NCBI GenBank assembly: GCA_029582265.1
Contig: CM055816.1
Span: 8,060,047-8,124,046 of the forward strand
Direction of reading: 5' to 3'
Source of the DNA: Zoroaster sp. YZ-2022
Taxonomy: Eukaryota; Echinodermata; Asteroidea; Forcipulatida; Zoroasteridae
DNA: 64,000 nucleotides
Shown here: positions 22,874-33,930 of the stretch, one piece after another
Layout of the letters: each line of letters opens with the position of its first letter
Numbering within the stretch: the first letter of the stretch is position 1
Program-made: the position numbers and the translations under genes
Notes under the pieces: model-generated
Databases searched by the model: none
What the model saw: only the letters and a program-made list of their open reading frames with translations
Told to the model about the DNA's origin: nothing

Positions 22874-23493
22874 TGGGTAGCAGGCCTGGGTCTCCCTTTG
22901 GTCTAGAGGACAAAGCCCCCTGAACCTCCTGGTGCTTGAGCCTGGTCTCTCCTTTGGTCTAGAGGACAAGCCTCCTGAACCTCCATGTGGTAGCAGGCCT
23001 GGGTCTCCCTTTGGTCTAGAGGACAAAGCCCCTGAACCTCCTGTGGGTAGCAGGCCTGGAATCTCCCTTGGTCTAGAGTACAAAGCCCCTGAACCTCCTG
23101 TGGTAGCAGGCCTGGGTCTCCCTTTGGTCTAGAGGGCAAAGCCCCTGAACCTCCTGTGGGTAGTAGGCCTGGGTCTCCCTTGGTCTAGAGTACAAAGCCC
23201 CCTGAACCTCCTGTGGGTAGCAGGCCTGGGTCTCCTTTGGTCTAGAGGGCAAAGCCCCTGAACCTCCTGTGGGTAGCAGGCCTGGGTCTCCCTTGGTCTA
23301 GAGTACAAAGCCCCTGAACCTCCTGTGGGTAGCGAGCCTGGGTCTCCCTTTGGTCCTGAGTACAAAGCCCCCTGAACCTCCTGTGGGTAGCGAGCCTGGG
23401 TCTCCCCTTGGTCTAGAGGACAAAGCTCCTGAACCTCCTGTGGGTAGCAGGCCTGGGTCTCCCTTTGGTCTAGAGGAATAATTCCCTGAACCT
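22874..23493. repeat. 57-bp tandem repeat (right copy)
   Basis: About 11 copies of the reverse complement of the 1-676 unit (GGGTAGCAGGCCTGGGTCTC, TTTGGTCTAGAGGACAAAGC). Same homopolymer-length variation. It ends near 23,500 where unique sequence of the main locus begins. Confidence 0.92.
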
Positions 23494-24189
23494 CCTGGAT
23501 GTTTAGTTTGGGGAGTTGGTTGCATTCCCACAAACAAGATACTAGAATGTGGACACAATACAGGCAACTTCTTTCTTTCCTTGCTTCTCTTCTTTCAAGA
23601 AAAATTTGAAGCAAAGGGAGATATGTAAAAAAAATCCTGAAATCAGGAAAAATCCTGAGAAATCACAGATGGCAACTTTTCATAAAATTGACATAATAAT
23701 TCCTGTTTTTATCTAAGATTGCTCTTCAGACAGAACAAATTTACACTAAGTTGGGTTTCAGATTATAATTTGATAATCTGCTGATTACCAGGGAAGGTAC
23801 CTTTTAGGGCTGTGCGTTTTCGGATATTTTTGGAACCGGATACCCGAAATCAGGAAACTTCGGATACCCGGATACCCGTTTTCATTTTTGTTGAAAACAT
23901 GCCTCCAGTGGTGTACAAATACATGTACTGTAAATGGTAAAAAAAATTGACCTTTATAATACAGTGGATACCATACGTAAATCAATGTTTTCTTTACTGT
24001 ATCGTTTTTATTAAAGTAAAACAATTAGGCAAACAATTAGGCAAAGACATAATTAAATTCAGTTGAGAAATAGTTTTACCAATTCAATTAAAATTTTAGC
24101 ACCTAAGATGGAAAGATTTCAATTGATTTTTGATATCAAAATCAACTTTACACAAAGTATATTGAATTTAAATGTTTAAACTGTGATTA
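23494..24189. other. Intronic sequence without genes
   Basis: AT-rich. Holds a short block of repeated CGGATACCCG words (about 23,820-23,880). No coding segment supported. Confidence 0.4.
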
Positions 24190-24190
24190 A

Positions 24191-24277
24191 CCCTAACTCC
24201 CTAAGCATATTGTTACTGAACAATAAAAATCCATCAAAATCCTCCCAACTGCTTTTTTGTTGTCTAGGGAGTTAGGG
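24191..24277. mobile_element. 87-bp piggyBac-like MITE with TTAA duplication
   Basis: TTAA at 24,187-24,190 and 24,278-24,281 flank an 87-bp element starting CCCTAACTCCCTA and ending TAGGGAGTTAGGG, a perfect 13-bp terminal inverted repeat. This is the cleanest member of the family also seen at 2,578, 3,170, 20,474 and around 26.6-27.5 kb. Confidence 0.75.
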
Positions 24278-24356
24278 TTAATGACAATCTTTTTGAAATA
24301 TAAAGTTCAAAGTTTTTTTTTTAAAGGAATCTGTCAGGATGACTGATATCTTTATG

Positions 24357-24360
<4 letters not shown>

Positions 24361-24387
<27 letters not shown>
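24361..24387. repeat. TC microsatellite
   Basis: An uninterrupted TC dinucleotide run of about 27 bases, within the intron after exon C. Confidence 0.9.
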
Positions 24388-24391
<4 letters not shown>

Positions 24392-24589
24392 ACCTGTAAG
24401 GGCCTGTTCATAATTCAGACTAATGTGAAAGGGAAGCAAGTTTCATGACGTCAACATGGTAAAATAGCGCAACTTCATTGTCAACGTCACAGAAAAATCG
24501 CTTCATTTTGGCATTCGCAGTGTAAACTGGCTCTAATCCGCCAATCCTTCTGTCCGTCTGATTGTCTGTCTGTCTGTTGTTTTCCTTAC

Positions 24590-24727
24590 CTGTAGACCAG
24601 CTGCAGTACTTTCCCGCTGGACACGGTGAGCACTCCTCAGATGACGTGAGTGAGGTTGACCCGGTAAATGTCCCAGGGGGACATGGGAATTGGTCGTTGG
24701 TAATGGTTCCATTAGGACAGTAGTATC
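24590..24727 (-). CDS. Exon C: ephrin-receptor-like cysteine-rich module
   Basis: A 138-bp exon on the minus strand. Acceptor ATCGGGCAG precedes 24,727 and donor GTAAGG starts at 24,589, both phase 1. It encodes AGYYCPNGTITNDQFPC, then PPGTFTGSTSLTSSEECSPC and PAGKYCSWST. Three cysteine landmarks (GYYC, FPCPPGTF, EECSPC) and the following PAGKYC fit GCC2/GCC3 ephrin-receptor-like repeats. NGT is a possible glycosylation site. It receives the phase-1 donor of exon B (25,582) and would pass to exon D. The short polypyrimidine tract at its acceptor is weak, but the frame and phases are clean. A structural or adhesion role outside the cell is likely from the module type, not proven. Confidence 0.8.
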
Positions 24728-24896
24728 CTGCCCGATAATAAAATGTAAAACGATAAATTGTCCATTTCAACAGACAATTTGAACAATAAAATACAAGCTT
24801 GTCAACAAATATCAAATTAAATTAAATTGATATCAACGTTACAATGGAAGAAGATATAAAACTAGATTACATATTTTCAGAAAAGCTTTTTTAAAT

Positions 24897-25405
24897 AGAG
24901 AATTAGCTGTTGCAAACTGCTTACCAACCTAAAGGGACAAAAAACAGACAACATGTACCTGACTAATTTCTGCCTACTCATGAGCTTATGTATTAACATG
25001 TAGTCTATATTCTGTTCCGTTTTGCATTCGAGAACGAACCTGCTAGGTTAGAAATGCAAGGCCAATAACTACTATTTTGCATTTATACTACAGGTCCTGT
25101 AGGTTAGTAAGCAGTTTGCAACAGCTAATTCTCTATTTACTCTTGTGTTTATGTATTTGTTCATGTTTGAATATTGTCGATTTTGCCTTTGAAAGAAGAA
25201 ACTGCTAGGTTGGAAACGTAAGGCCAATAACTACTATGTTGCATTTATACTACAGGTCCTTTAGGTTGGTAAGCAGTTTGCAACAGCTAATTCTCTATTT
25301 ACTCTTGTGTTTATGTATTTGTTCATGTTTGTATATCGTCCATTTTGCCTTGGAGAAAGAACCTGCTAGGTTGGAAACGTAAGGCCAATAACTACTATTT
25401 TGCAT
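24897..25405. repeat. Foldback element with 162-bp direct repeats
   Basis: AGAATTAGCTGTTGCAAACT (about 24,899) is inverted at about 25,114-25,137 and 25,277-25,300. Inside, a 162-bp unit starting near CTGCTAGGTT occurs at about 25,040, 25,202 and 25,364, with GGCCAATAACTACTAT in each. Lies in the intron between exons C and B. Confidence 0.75.
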
Positions 25406-25581
25406 TATAACTTTCTTTAATAACATTTTGAATTCTCATTTGAAAGTAACACTCTTCCGTTTGGAAGGAAAATTTAAAAAAAATACTATAAAATAAGTAA
25501 CAAAAAACTTAAACAATATATTCCAGCACCTGATAGCTTCACAAGTTTGAAATAGAAAAATAAAATTGTTTTCCTACATAC

Positions 25582-25808
25582 CTTCTGCACATGGGTGTGA
25601 ACTATTGTGTAATCCTGGCAGAGGGCAGGACCGTCCTTGATCACAAAGCCTACAGTTATACTGATGCCCCGCCCCCTCATCTGGGTTGTACGTGCCTGGG
25701 TCGCATGGGGTAGGGGAGGTGGTTGGATTGGTAGCACTACCGTGGGGACAGAAGTTACCCACGGGACAGATGATGCACTGGGTGGAGTTTTCAAAGCCGA
25801 GGGTATCA
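25582..25808 (-). CDS. Exon B: ephrin-receptor-like cysteine-rich modules
   Basis: A 227-bp minus-strand exon. The good acceptor TTTCTCTTTCAG precedes 25,808 (phase 2) and donor GTATGT starts at 25,581 (phase 1). It encodes DTLGFENSTQCIICPVGNFC, then PHGSATNPTTSPTPCDPGTY, then NPDEGAGHQYNCRLC and DQGRSCPLPGLHNSSHPCAEG. This is one complete module and the start of the next: C-xx-CPVGNFC, TPCDPGTYN, YNCRLC, then a second CPL-PG run. Two NSS or NST sites could be glycosylated. The phase-2 entry matches the phase-2 donor of exon A far upstream (60,723), implying an intron of about 35 kb unless unseen exons lie between. Confidence 0.82.
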
Positions 25809-26079
25809 CTGAAAGAGAAACAAATTTGTTGAATTTTTTCAAACATTCTGCATTTTTTAATAATAACAATGCCAAATTCCTATATCTAAATCCCAATATC
25901 CTGACAGCAGTGTATTATTGTACTTTTCTGTCAGCAGGAAATTTCATTACAGGGAAGGTATAACATTGGAAAGGTTTAACATTAATTGGTGTAAGGAGAA
26001 ATCAGAGCATACTGATTGAATTGTCAAGTTGTAACCAACTTGTTCTTTTCATAACCACTTAGTGTACTAGGCAAAAAAA

Positions 26080-26352
26080 GTCTAAAGTTTCTGGTCTCCT
26101 CGCCCGTCGACATTTAACTTTTTTTTCCAATTGCAGCCAAAATTGCTGGATCGATTGGAATTCTACCATGCTGATATAAATGACTTTTTTCACATAGGGG
26201 TATGAACATTTACCCAATTTGTGAGGCCTCTCTTAGCCACCATACTTTGTATATATGGGAAATTTGGTCCCCGCGTATACATGTATCACCCTGTTGGCCA
26301 TGCATCACCACACCAATTTTGAAGCCGACCGATGACCAGAAACTGGAGATTT
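26080..26352. mobile_element. R-A element, copy with both ends
   Basis: Runs from AAGTTTCTGGTCTCC to GATGACCAGAAACTGGAGA, with the shared body words CATAGGGGTATGAACATTTA and ACTTTGTATATATGGGAAAT. The following 300 bp to about 26,650 are shared with the degraded sequence before the N gap. Confidence 0.7.
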
Positions 26353-26599
26353 GTTTTTTGGGCCCTACTCGATCAAAAGAGAATTTATTACATGGTGTCA
26401 TCGCAAAAAGCATGTACTTATTTATCCTTTCCATCATGCAAAGCTACAAGTCTTAGGTACAATATTGTAATTATAAACTGTAAGTAAGCACTACGTGTAC
26501 ATCTCAAAAGGCTTGCCCAATGACATTTGGCTAGTAAGAATCCTATATAGCAGCGGGTACCACAATATGTAAAGACTGATGAAATTGATAACAATCCAT

Positions 26600-27545
26600 T
26601 TGATTTTGCCCTTAATCCATCAACATACAGTAAAAAGCTACCCCAACTTTGAAGGAATTATACAGTAGCGAATGCAAAGCATCCGTGGCTTGCTATACAC
26701 AGTCCTGAATCCAACAAAAGCAGCTTGGAGTTTGATGGATTTGGTACAGTGGCAAATGCAAAGCATCCGTGGCTTGAAGCTATACACAGTCCTGAATCCA
26801 ACAAAAGCAGCCGGTGGAGTTTGATGGAATTGTTACAGTAGCAAATGCAAAGCATCCATGGCTGGCTATACAGTCCTGAATCCAACAAAAGCAGCCGGTG
26901 GAGTTTGATGGATTTGGTACAGTGGCAAATGCAAAGCATCCATGGCTTGGCTAGACACAGTCCTGAATCCAACAAAAAGCAACCGGTGGAGTTTGATGGA
27001 TTTGGTACAGTGGCAAATGCTAAGCATCCATGGCTTGGCTATACGTAGTCCTGAATCCAACAAAAGCAGCCGGTGGAGTTTGATGGATTTGGTACAGTGG
27101 CAAATGCTAAGCATCCATGGCTTGGCTATACACAGTGCTGAATCCAACAAAAGCAGCCGGTGGAGTTTGATGGATTTGGTACAGTGGCAAATGCTAAACA
27201 TCCATGGCTTGGCTATACACAGTCCTGAATCCAACAAAAGCAGCCGGTGGCGTTTGATGGATTTGGTATGATTGATTGATTGAATTAATTAATTCAGATA
27301 AAAAGATGACAAAAATACAAAACACATTACAAAGATAGGAGAAAGCATACCAAATTTATCCAAGGATAACCCAAAAAGCCAATAACATATATAAGCTTAT
27401 TTCCATTGGGGTCCTTAATTTTCATTGGGGTCCTTGGGGGTACTACATGCTCTATTCGCTGGGCTATACTGTGGAGTACTGAATCTGCCAAAATAAGGCA
27501 AAACAAGGAGAAGGATTTTGGAGGATTTGGGGTAATTAGGGTTGA
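26600..27545. mobile_element. TTAA-family element expanded by an 85-bp array
   Basis: The flanks CCATCAACATACAGTAAAAA (left) and GGATTTTGGAGGATTTGGGG then TAATTAGGGTT (right) match the two sides of 2,578-2,870 and 20,975-21,245. The centre is an array of the same element's internal segment. It is interrupted at about 27,265-27,440 by AT-rich sequence. Confidence 0.55.
26640..27270. repeat. Tandem array of about 85 bp, seven copies
   Basis: GAATCCAACAAAAGCAGC-type starts at about 26,708, 26,795, 26,878, 26,966, 27,054, 27,138 and 27,226, each followed by GGTGGAGTTTGATGGATTTG and CATCCATGGCTTGGCTATAC. Open frames run through it on both strands because of repetition. There is no evidence of translation. 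Confidence 0.9.
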
Positions 27546-27733
27546 TACACCAATGTATCATGGATTTTTTTTCACAGACACTCGGAAAGCACTATACGTA
27601 TGTGAAAACAGTGCTTCTGACACAACAATTACGTCAATCTATACATAAGATATACATGTACTTTATATATCTTGATTGTAAAGATCTATTAGGGATTCAG
27701 TGCTTCACATATACAACTGTACATATGCATTAC

Positions 27734-28072
27734 ACTATGAACAACTTCACCTTGAAAATACCCTGAAAATCCGTTTTGCCTTGAAATAACAGTTCACTGT
27801 AATTTCACTGCAATTTCACAGTGTCTCTTCCTCTCAGATATTGGCAATAATGTCCACTGTGATTTCACGGCAAATTCATGGTGCTCTCGAGAATTAATGA
27901 ACTGCCCAAAACTGCCACGAAGTTCATGGCATTTTCTGGCGTTTTCACGGCGAAGGAATTCCATGAGTATTTCATGGCAATTTCACGGTGTTGTGTCGTC
28001 ATGAAATTGAACTTTTTATTTCACGGTAAAACAGATTTTCAGGGCATTTTCAGAGTAAAGTTATTCATAGTA
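27734..28072. mobile_element. MITE with inverted repeats of about 50 bp
   Basis: The left end ACTATGAACAACTTCACC with CCCTGAAAATCCGTTTTGCC is mirrored by GGTAAAACAGATTTTCAGGG and AGTTATTCATAGT on the right. Subterminal ATTTCACGG / CCATGAAAT words recur inside. No coding capacity. Confidence 0.72.
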
Positions 28073-28740
28073 TTATGAGCATGTACATGAAGTTTATAAT
28101 TATTTGTATTACAGTAATGTATATTTTGAAGGCAACTCCTGAGTACATACGAACCTTGGAACTACTAAGCTTGGCCTAGACTTGAACCACTAATGTGCAA
28201 TTGTATGTATATTATGTCGTTAATCATTAACACGTCAAGTCTGCACCTGTGACTTCTCCAAAATTCCTATCATGTTTTAGTAACTGCATTGTTTCCTGGT
28301 ACCTTGCACACAGCACATCACATGTGCCTTATAGGTAAAACTTGTAGCTTTGCATGGTGAGGATGATAAGTAAGACTAATTGCCTTATATACGGCTAGAT
28401 GGTATAGCTGTTGGATACCAATGCACTCTCCAAGTCACATGATCTAAAGTTTGACAAGGAAACTTTGTGTTTGCGTCACTTTTTCACCATTTCAGCCAAC
28501 GCCCTGTGCCCCTACTGATGTGTTGAAGATTTAGCCAATTTTAATTAAGCTAAATTCTGTTTAATTTCACTTCATTTTCTGAAAAGTCTACTGCATCTTG
28601 TATGGTAAGTGTTTACAAACCACTAGACAGCATTTATAATTGAATACTTTGGACAGAAAACTCTCAAACTTTTCTACTTCTGGGGATAGCAATTCAAATG
28701 TACTTACACCCCCCCCCCCCCACACACACACACAGTCACG
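28073..28740. other. No gene seen
   Basis: AT-rich intronic sequence. A poly-C run followed by CA repeats occurs at about 28,709-28,733. Confidence 0.4.
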
Positions 28741-28747
28741 CACCGTA

Positions 28748-28879
28748 GTTGTGGGGACATTTACATGCTGTGAGACACAGTTGTGGGGACAAAAAATGAC
28801 CGAAAATGTTATGGGGACATGAAAATGTCCCCACAGATACGGCGGTCTTGCCGTCACTTTTGTTATCGTTCCCCACAAC
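28748..28879. mobile_element. Short MITE-like element, ends GTTGTGGGGA
   Basis: Starts GTTGTGGGGACATTTACATG and ends CGTTCCCCACAAC. The word TGTGGGGAC recurs internally (about 28,772) and inverted (GTCCCCACA about 28,829). About 130 bp. Confidence 0.55.
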
Positions 28880-29346
28880 CTTGCCAGTGCTCGCCCACAC
28901 ACACCTGCATATATATATACAAGCGAAGTTACCCGATCTGAATATCGGGTTTAGAGCAGTTGGAGTTGGGTGAATTAAGGAGGGTGGGGACGAAGGGTTG
29001 ATAGAGATTTTGCACATGATACTACTTATCAAGAAAGAACACACCGAGCGCTTAGTGAATGCCCTGAAATCATAAACAACACTGTGCGCTAACATGTGGA
29101 AATTTTGCACACAACACTAAAGAACACGCTGTAGCACTAGCGCTGTTGCAAGATTTGAGAAGACCATGCTTGATGCTATGCACACACAACACGCATACAC
29201 ACAACACGCATACACGTGTGAGCCGGCCATAACAGCTGTTAAACAGCTGTGTACGTAAGATTTAAGAAACACCACGAAAGTGTGGCCGTTGCGGTATTTA
29301 AGCACACGGGTCAACAATAACACAACACCTATAGCAAATACAGAGG

Positions 29347-30945
29347 GACCCAGCAAACAATACGGAACTGGGCCATAACTGGCCCAGTACCGATTTACAA
29401 TACTGCAGCAATGGGTCATGTCGGCAAACGGAACTGGCCCAGTTCTGGCTTGCACAGAGGCTTGGAACTGGCCCAGTTCATGTAGCCCTTACTCATCCGG
29501 TACCAAACCAGAACTGGCCCAGTACCGTGTCAATAATAAAATGCCCTAACCAAAACAGTACGAAACCGTAATGGTCCAGTACTGGGCCAATACAGATTCC
29601 ATTACTTGGCCATTACTGGCCCAGTACTGGCCCAGTACAGAACGGTGCAATTGTGATGCCATTACTGTGGCGCGCGATAAATTGGCACTGGGCCAGTGCG
29701 GCACAAATGGAACCGGCCCAGTTCAGGCTTGCACAGAGGCTTGGAACTGGCCCAGTTCATGTAGCCCTTACTCATCCGGTACAAAACCAGAACTGGCCCA
29801 GTAACGCGTGCCGACACAAAATGCCCTAACCAAAACAGTATGCGAAACCGGTAATGGCCAGTACTGGGCCAATACAGATTCCATTACTTGGCCATTACTG
29901 GCCCAGTACTGGCCCAGTACAGGGCAATTGTGATGCCATTACTGTGGCGCGGTAATTGGCACTGGGCCAGTGCCGGCAAATGGAACTGGCCCAGTTCTGG
30001 CTTGCACAGAGGCTTGAACTGGCCCAGTTCATGTAGCCCTTACTCATCCGGTACAAAACCAGAACTGGCCCAGTAACGCGGCCGCACAAAATGCTCCAAC
30101 CAAAACAGAAAGAATCGTAATGGCCCAGTACTGGGCCAATGCAGATTCCGTTAATTGGGCATTATTGGCCCAGTACTGCCCAGTATTGTGCCGACACAAA
30201 ATGCCCTAACCAAAATAGTACGAAACCAGTACTGGGCCAGTATATAAACACTACCGTGACCAGCACTGGCCCAGTACAGGGGCCAATGGGGAATACCCTT
30301 ACTAAAACATTACAGAACCAGTACTGGCCCAGTAGATAAACACTACTGTACCAGTACTGGCCCAGTACAGGGCCAATGGGGAATACCCTTACTAAAACAG
30401 TACAGAACCAGTACTGGCCCAGTACAGAATTACCGTACCAGTACTGGCCCAGTACAGGGCCAATGGGGAATACCCTTACTAAAACATTACAGAACCAGTA
30501 CTGGCCCAGTAGATAAACACTACCGCAGCCAGTACTGGCCCAGCACAGGGCCAATGGGGAATACCCTTACTAAAACAGTACAGAACCAATACTGGCCCAG
30601 TACAGAAACATTACTGCACTCAGTACTGGTCCAGTACAGGCCAATGGGGAATACCCTTATAAAACAGTACAGAACCAGTACTGGCCCAGTAGATAAACAC
30701 TACCAGACCAGTACTGGCCCAGTACAGGGCCAATGGGGAAAACCCTTACTAAAACAGTACAGAACCAGTACTGGGCCCAGTACAGTAGATGAACACTACC
30801 GTGCCAGTACTGGCCCAGTACAGGGCCAATGGGGAATACCCTTACTAAAACAGTACAGAACCAGTACTGGCCCAGTACAGAAACATTACAGACCAGTACT
30901 GGCCCAGTACAGGGCCAATGGTGGGAAAAACACTTACTAAAACAG
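29347..30945. repeat. Minisatellite complex built on GTACTGGCCCAGTAC
   Basis: Left part (29,347-30,170): two to three copies of a unit near 285 bp containing AACTGGCCCAGTTC, CATGTAGCCCTTACTCATCC and GGTAATGGCCAGTACTGGGC. Right part (30,170-30,945): a compound unit near 118 bp with CAGGGCCAATGGGGAATACC and CTTACTAAAACAGTACAGAA. Each copy carries one or more of the palindromic core TACTGGCCCAGTA. The left boundary CCCAGCAAACA is mirrored at the end of the 51-53 kb array (TGTTTGCTGGG). Repetition creates open frames on both strands, which are not considered genes. Confidence 0.88.
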
Positions 30946-32297
30946 CAAAATTACACATGGTTTTTAGAAACATCCTTAGTGATGATTTAATCCTGAATGA
31001 AAGTTCTTCAGTAAATATTATAAAATACAAAATGTAACTCAATACGACATTAAATATAACTTACCCTGAACTAATTAGGGCCTATGCATTTTACTGTGGG
31101 AATTAATGGCCATTGTGATTGACTTATGCTCACCACTAATTACACTATCATTTTATTGGACAAACTTTTCCTGGTAACTAAATGGAGCGTGGCAATAACT
31201 TCATGCTATAAGTGGGTCGGTGGGATTTCACTGCCTTTGGCATTGCCGGTGTGCGCGGTAGTGTAGCATAATTATGCAGGTGATGTCTACTGATGAGTAG
31301 TGATGATTCATGACTACTCATCGTGCATAAAACACTACTGCACACGCGTGGGCAAAGGCAATTAAAACGACAAGGTAGTGACCAATGAGTAAATCTTTTC
31401 ATGGTTATTATTTATGAAAACAAATTTACATTTTCAAACAAATCAATGTGAAATAAATAAGCATGATAATTGAACACTTAGGGTTTAGTGTAAATTAATC
31501 GCAGTTGTTTAATTAAAATTAAAATGTTACATGATTTTGTATTGTTCATTTTAATTACTTTTAGCACAGCTTTATGCTACAAAAAACGATGCGGTATGTT
31601 CATTCAGCACACAGCAATATCATGTGCAGAACAACTGTTTCAGAGATTAAAAAGCAAAAGGAAAGGGGAAAAAGGAATTACAAAAATTTCGATACAGGGC
31701 ACAGACCCGTTGCAAGAGTGCGTTGTAGCAATACGGTTAAAATATTACCACTAGCAGATAATTTATACAGGCATGCAACTTTGTAATTGAAAAAAAAAGA
31801 GGAAATGGCTAGGCACAAAAAACATTGTAGTGTTTTACAGTTTTCAATGGCACTAGGATACTTTTAAAAAAGATGAAATCAGCTGATCCGCTGAAAAGTT
31901 GCATGCCTGTTTATAATGATACATTACAAACAAAAATTATAAATATGCGCAGTACGAAGGGAGATCATATTTGCATTTGTCCGCCGCCCGGCAGAGGGGT
32001 TACAACATAAAACAATTTAAATAGTGTTTAAATTTGGTTCAACACATGTTATCATGGAGGAAATAGGAGTATGCAGTAGGAAATGTATTATCACATAAAT
32101 TATTCATTGTCACTCATCTTTCTATAAATTTTATCCTCACAAAACTCAGCATTTAAATAAACATAGTCCCATAAACCATTCACGGTTTTCAATAAACCAA
32201 GTACTACCAGTAGTGTTTTATACAAAAATGCAAATTTAGTCACTTTAAATTTAAATTTTAAAAATCAATTAACAATTCAATGGTTCCTTTATTAATG
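30946..32297. other. No gene seen
   Basis: AT-rich. Contains a short local inverted pair ACTACTGATGAGTAGTGATG / CATGACTACTCATCGTGCAT near 31,285-31,330. A 76-residue open frame at 31,524-31,754 has no recognisable features. Confidence 0.4.
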
Positions 32298-32655
32298 GGG
32301 TGTCGTGGGCCGAGCGGTCTAGCTTACCGGATTCAAGTTCTGGTGTTAGCAACATAATGTGGGTTCGAATCACGGCCGTGACACTTGTGTCCTTGAGCAA
32401 GACACTTAATCATAATTGCTTCTCTCCACCCAGGGGTTAAATGGGTACCTGTGAAGGCAGAGTTGGTTTGCTCTATATGCGCTAGAAATGGCAGCAATTG
32501 AGCTGTATACTCCCCAGGGAGCTGAGATGGTTTCAGGAATGATTTATGAGCCTTATGAGCCTTATGAGCAGGGATAATAATATAATGCGCCTTGAGCACC
32601 ACTTAGTTGGTGGATACGTGCGCTATATAAATCCACACATTATTATTATTATTTT
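32298..32655 (+). mobile_element. SINE-1 (tRNA-Leu-like head, copy 2, full length)
   Basis: Head GGGCCGAGCGGTCTAGCTTA and box B GGGTTCGAATCACG, then TGTCCTTGAGCAAGACACTT, AGCTGTATACTCCCCAGGG, a small duplication of CTTATGAGC, and the end TGCGCTATATAAATCCACAC with an ATT tail. The best-preserved copy in the window. The tRNA head is too altered for a functional tRNA. Confidence 0.85.
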
Positions 32656-32758
32656 CCCAGGCATTTTATTTAGTGAATTCACAATAACACATCACCTAGA
32701 AGTCATTTTGCTAGCATTTGTTTTTAATTACCTTATAATTTATAACTCCCTTTTGTCA

Positions 32759-32982
32759 TTAAAGGGACAGTATCGTCATGATCAACAGGGCATGGAATCG
32801 GAATGCTAGTTTTAGGTTAAGTCATTGACTGCCATAATACCCCACATGATAAGGTCATATTACTGTTGCTGCTTCATAAATGAGCCTGTAATTTTCAGTC
32901 ACTGTGTTCATCTTTAACTAGGACATTGATTCTATGCTCTGTCGAAAGTCTGCTCTGATCGTTACGATACTGCCCCTTTAAA
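32759..32982. mobile_element. MITE with TTAAAGGGRCAGTATCGT inverted repeats
   Basis: The left end TTAAAGGGACAGTATCGTCA (from 32,759) is mirrored by the right end TTACGATACTGCCCCTTTAA. The interior is about 190 bp with no coding potential. A relic of the same family may be at 12,200-12,255. Confidence 0.75.
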
Positions 32983-33930
32983 TAACCAGTAGGTACCTAA
33001 CATTTATTTTAAACCAGCACTCTAGAATGCCTATTGTCCAGTTGCTGGCAGTGAAAAGGTGATTTATTCTACTATACAAATGTATTACACTGTATTACAT
33101 TTATTATAAGTGTTTTGGACATTGGTCAACCCATGAACTGAACAATGGCTGCATGCAGTAACAGCCAAACAGCCAGCGGCCCAGCCAGCACAGCTAAGTC
33201 GGCTTCCTCAAAGGCATTACTTGCTAGTGCTATTCGGGAAATACTACCATGTGTACCACTACCAGCGGTGCCCAGACAAAACAGTGCAATTGCGAATAGT
33301 TAGAGAACACAACTGCAAGTAATGCAGAGCAAAGGCAATACATTATTACTCGTGAATGGTCAGTATTCGTGAATAGTTACAGGTATTTGCGCCTGCGCCG
33401 ATTAATCGAATAGTTCAAAAACCGCTAATACGAGTATGATTAGCAACAACTATTCGCAAATATTTGAATAATTGCACTATGCGCACAGGCCTACCTGTAT
33501 GTTATTTACTAATCTAAGTCTACCCATGGAGGAAGAAAACATGTTTTCTTCCTCCATGGTCTACCCTACTCTTGTCCTGTTCCCGCTTTTTTCTTCCTCC
33601 TTTGCGGGTCGGGCGTTCGCGGCCAAAGCTGGGCTTCGCCTCAGAACCGCTTTACCACCAGGGGGTTCCGCAAAACAGCCTCTGAAACAAACAATTAATA
33701 AATTTCAGCATAATTAGAACAGCAAAATGGATGTTGCAACTGCTTGGCATGACCAAGGGCTTAAATGAGGTAAACACCATGTCTGTTAATGCTTCCATAC
33801 TCGATAAGATTGTGAGTAAATGTATGTACTGACCTTAAGCTTATTTTATTGAACCGATTAAGAGGAAACAGATAATATAAGAGGTTTATTATATGTAATA
33901 CTAATAGACTTCTGATAATATTTATATTGA
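32983..33930. other. No gene seen
   Basis: Contains a perfect short hairpin ATGGAGGAAGAAAACATG / TTTTCTTCCTCCAT at about 33,525-33,559, related to the CTTCCTCCATGATCAAAC word at 42,417 and 44,345. A short GC-rich segment at 33,590-33,680 has an open frame without recognisable domain. Confidence 0.4.

Larger units (their letters stand above)
13163..23493 (-). repeat. Right arm of the giant inverted duplication, inner part heavily diverged
   Basis: This is the reverse-complement counterpart of 1-13,131. Similarity to the left arm is good near the tip (13,163 to about 13,650), falls away by about 13,800, stays poor to about 20,470, then becomes near-identical again apart from small indels out to about 23,493. 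The poor stretch (about 7.3 kb against 9.7 kb on the left) is shortened and enriched in G, C and T. Every open frame I see there is short and lies where the left arm has non-coding sequence or repeats. The abrupt return to high similarity at 20,470 looks like a boundary of consensus polishing rather than an evolutionary boundary. A real palindrome with one hypermutated arm cannot be excluded from sequence alone. Confidence 0.85.

Noticed and set aside
26866..27237. Repeat protein encoded by the 85-bp array
   Set aside because: Unit length is not a fixed multiple of three and frames persist only by partial chance; both strands are open.
30162..30940. Long frames rich in GPVLGQYW and QYWPST
   Set aside because: Products of the GTACTGGCCCAGTAC minisatellite, open on both strands.
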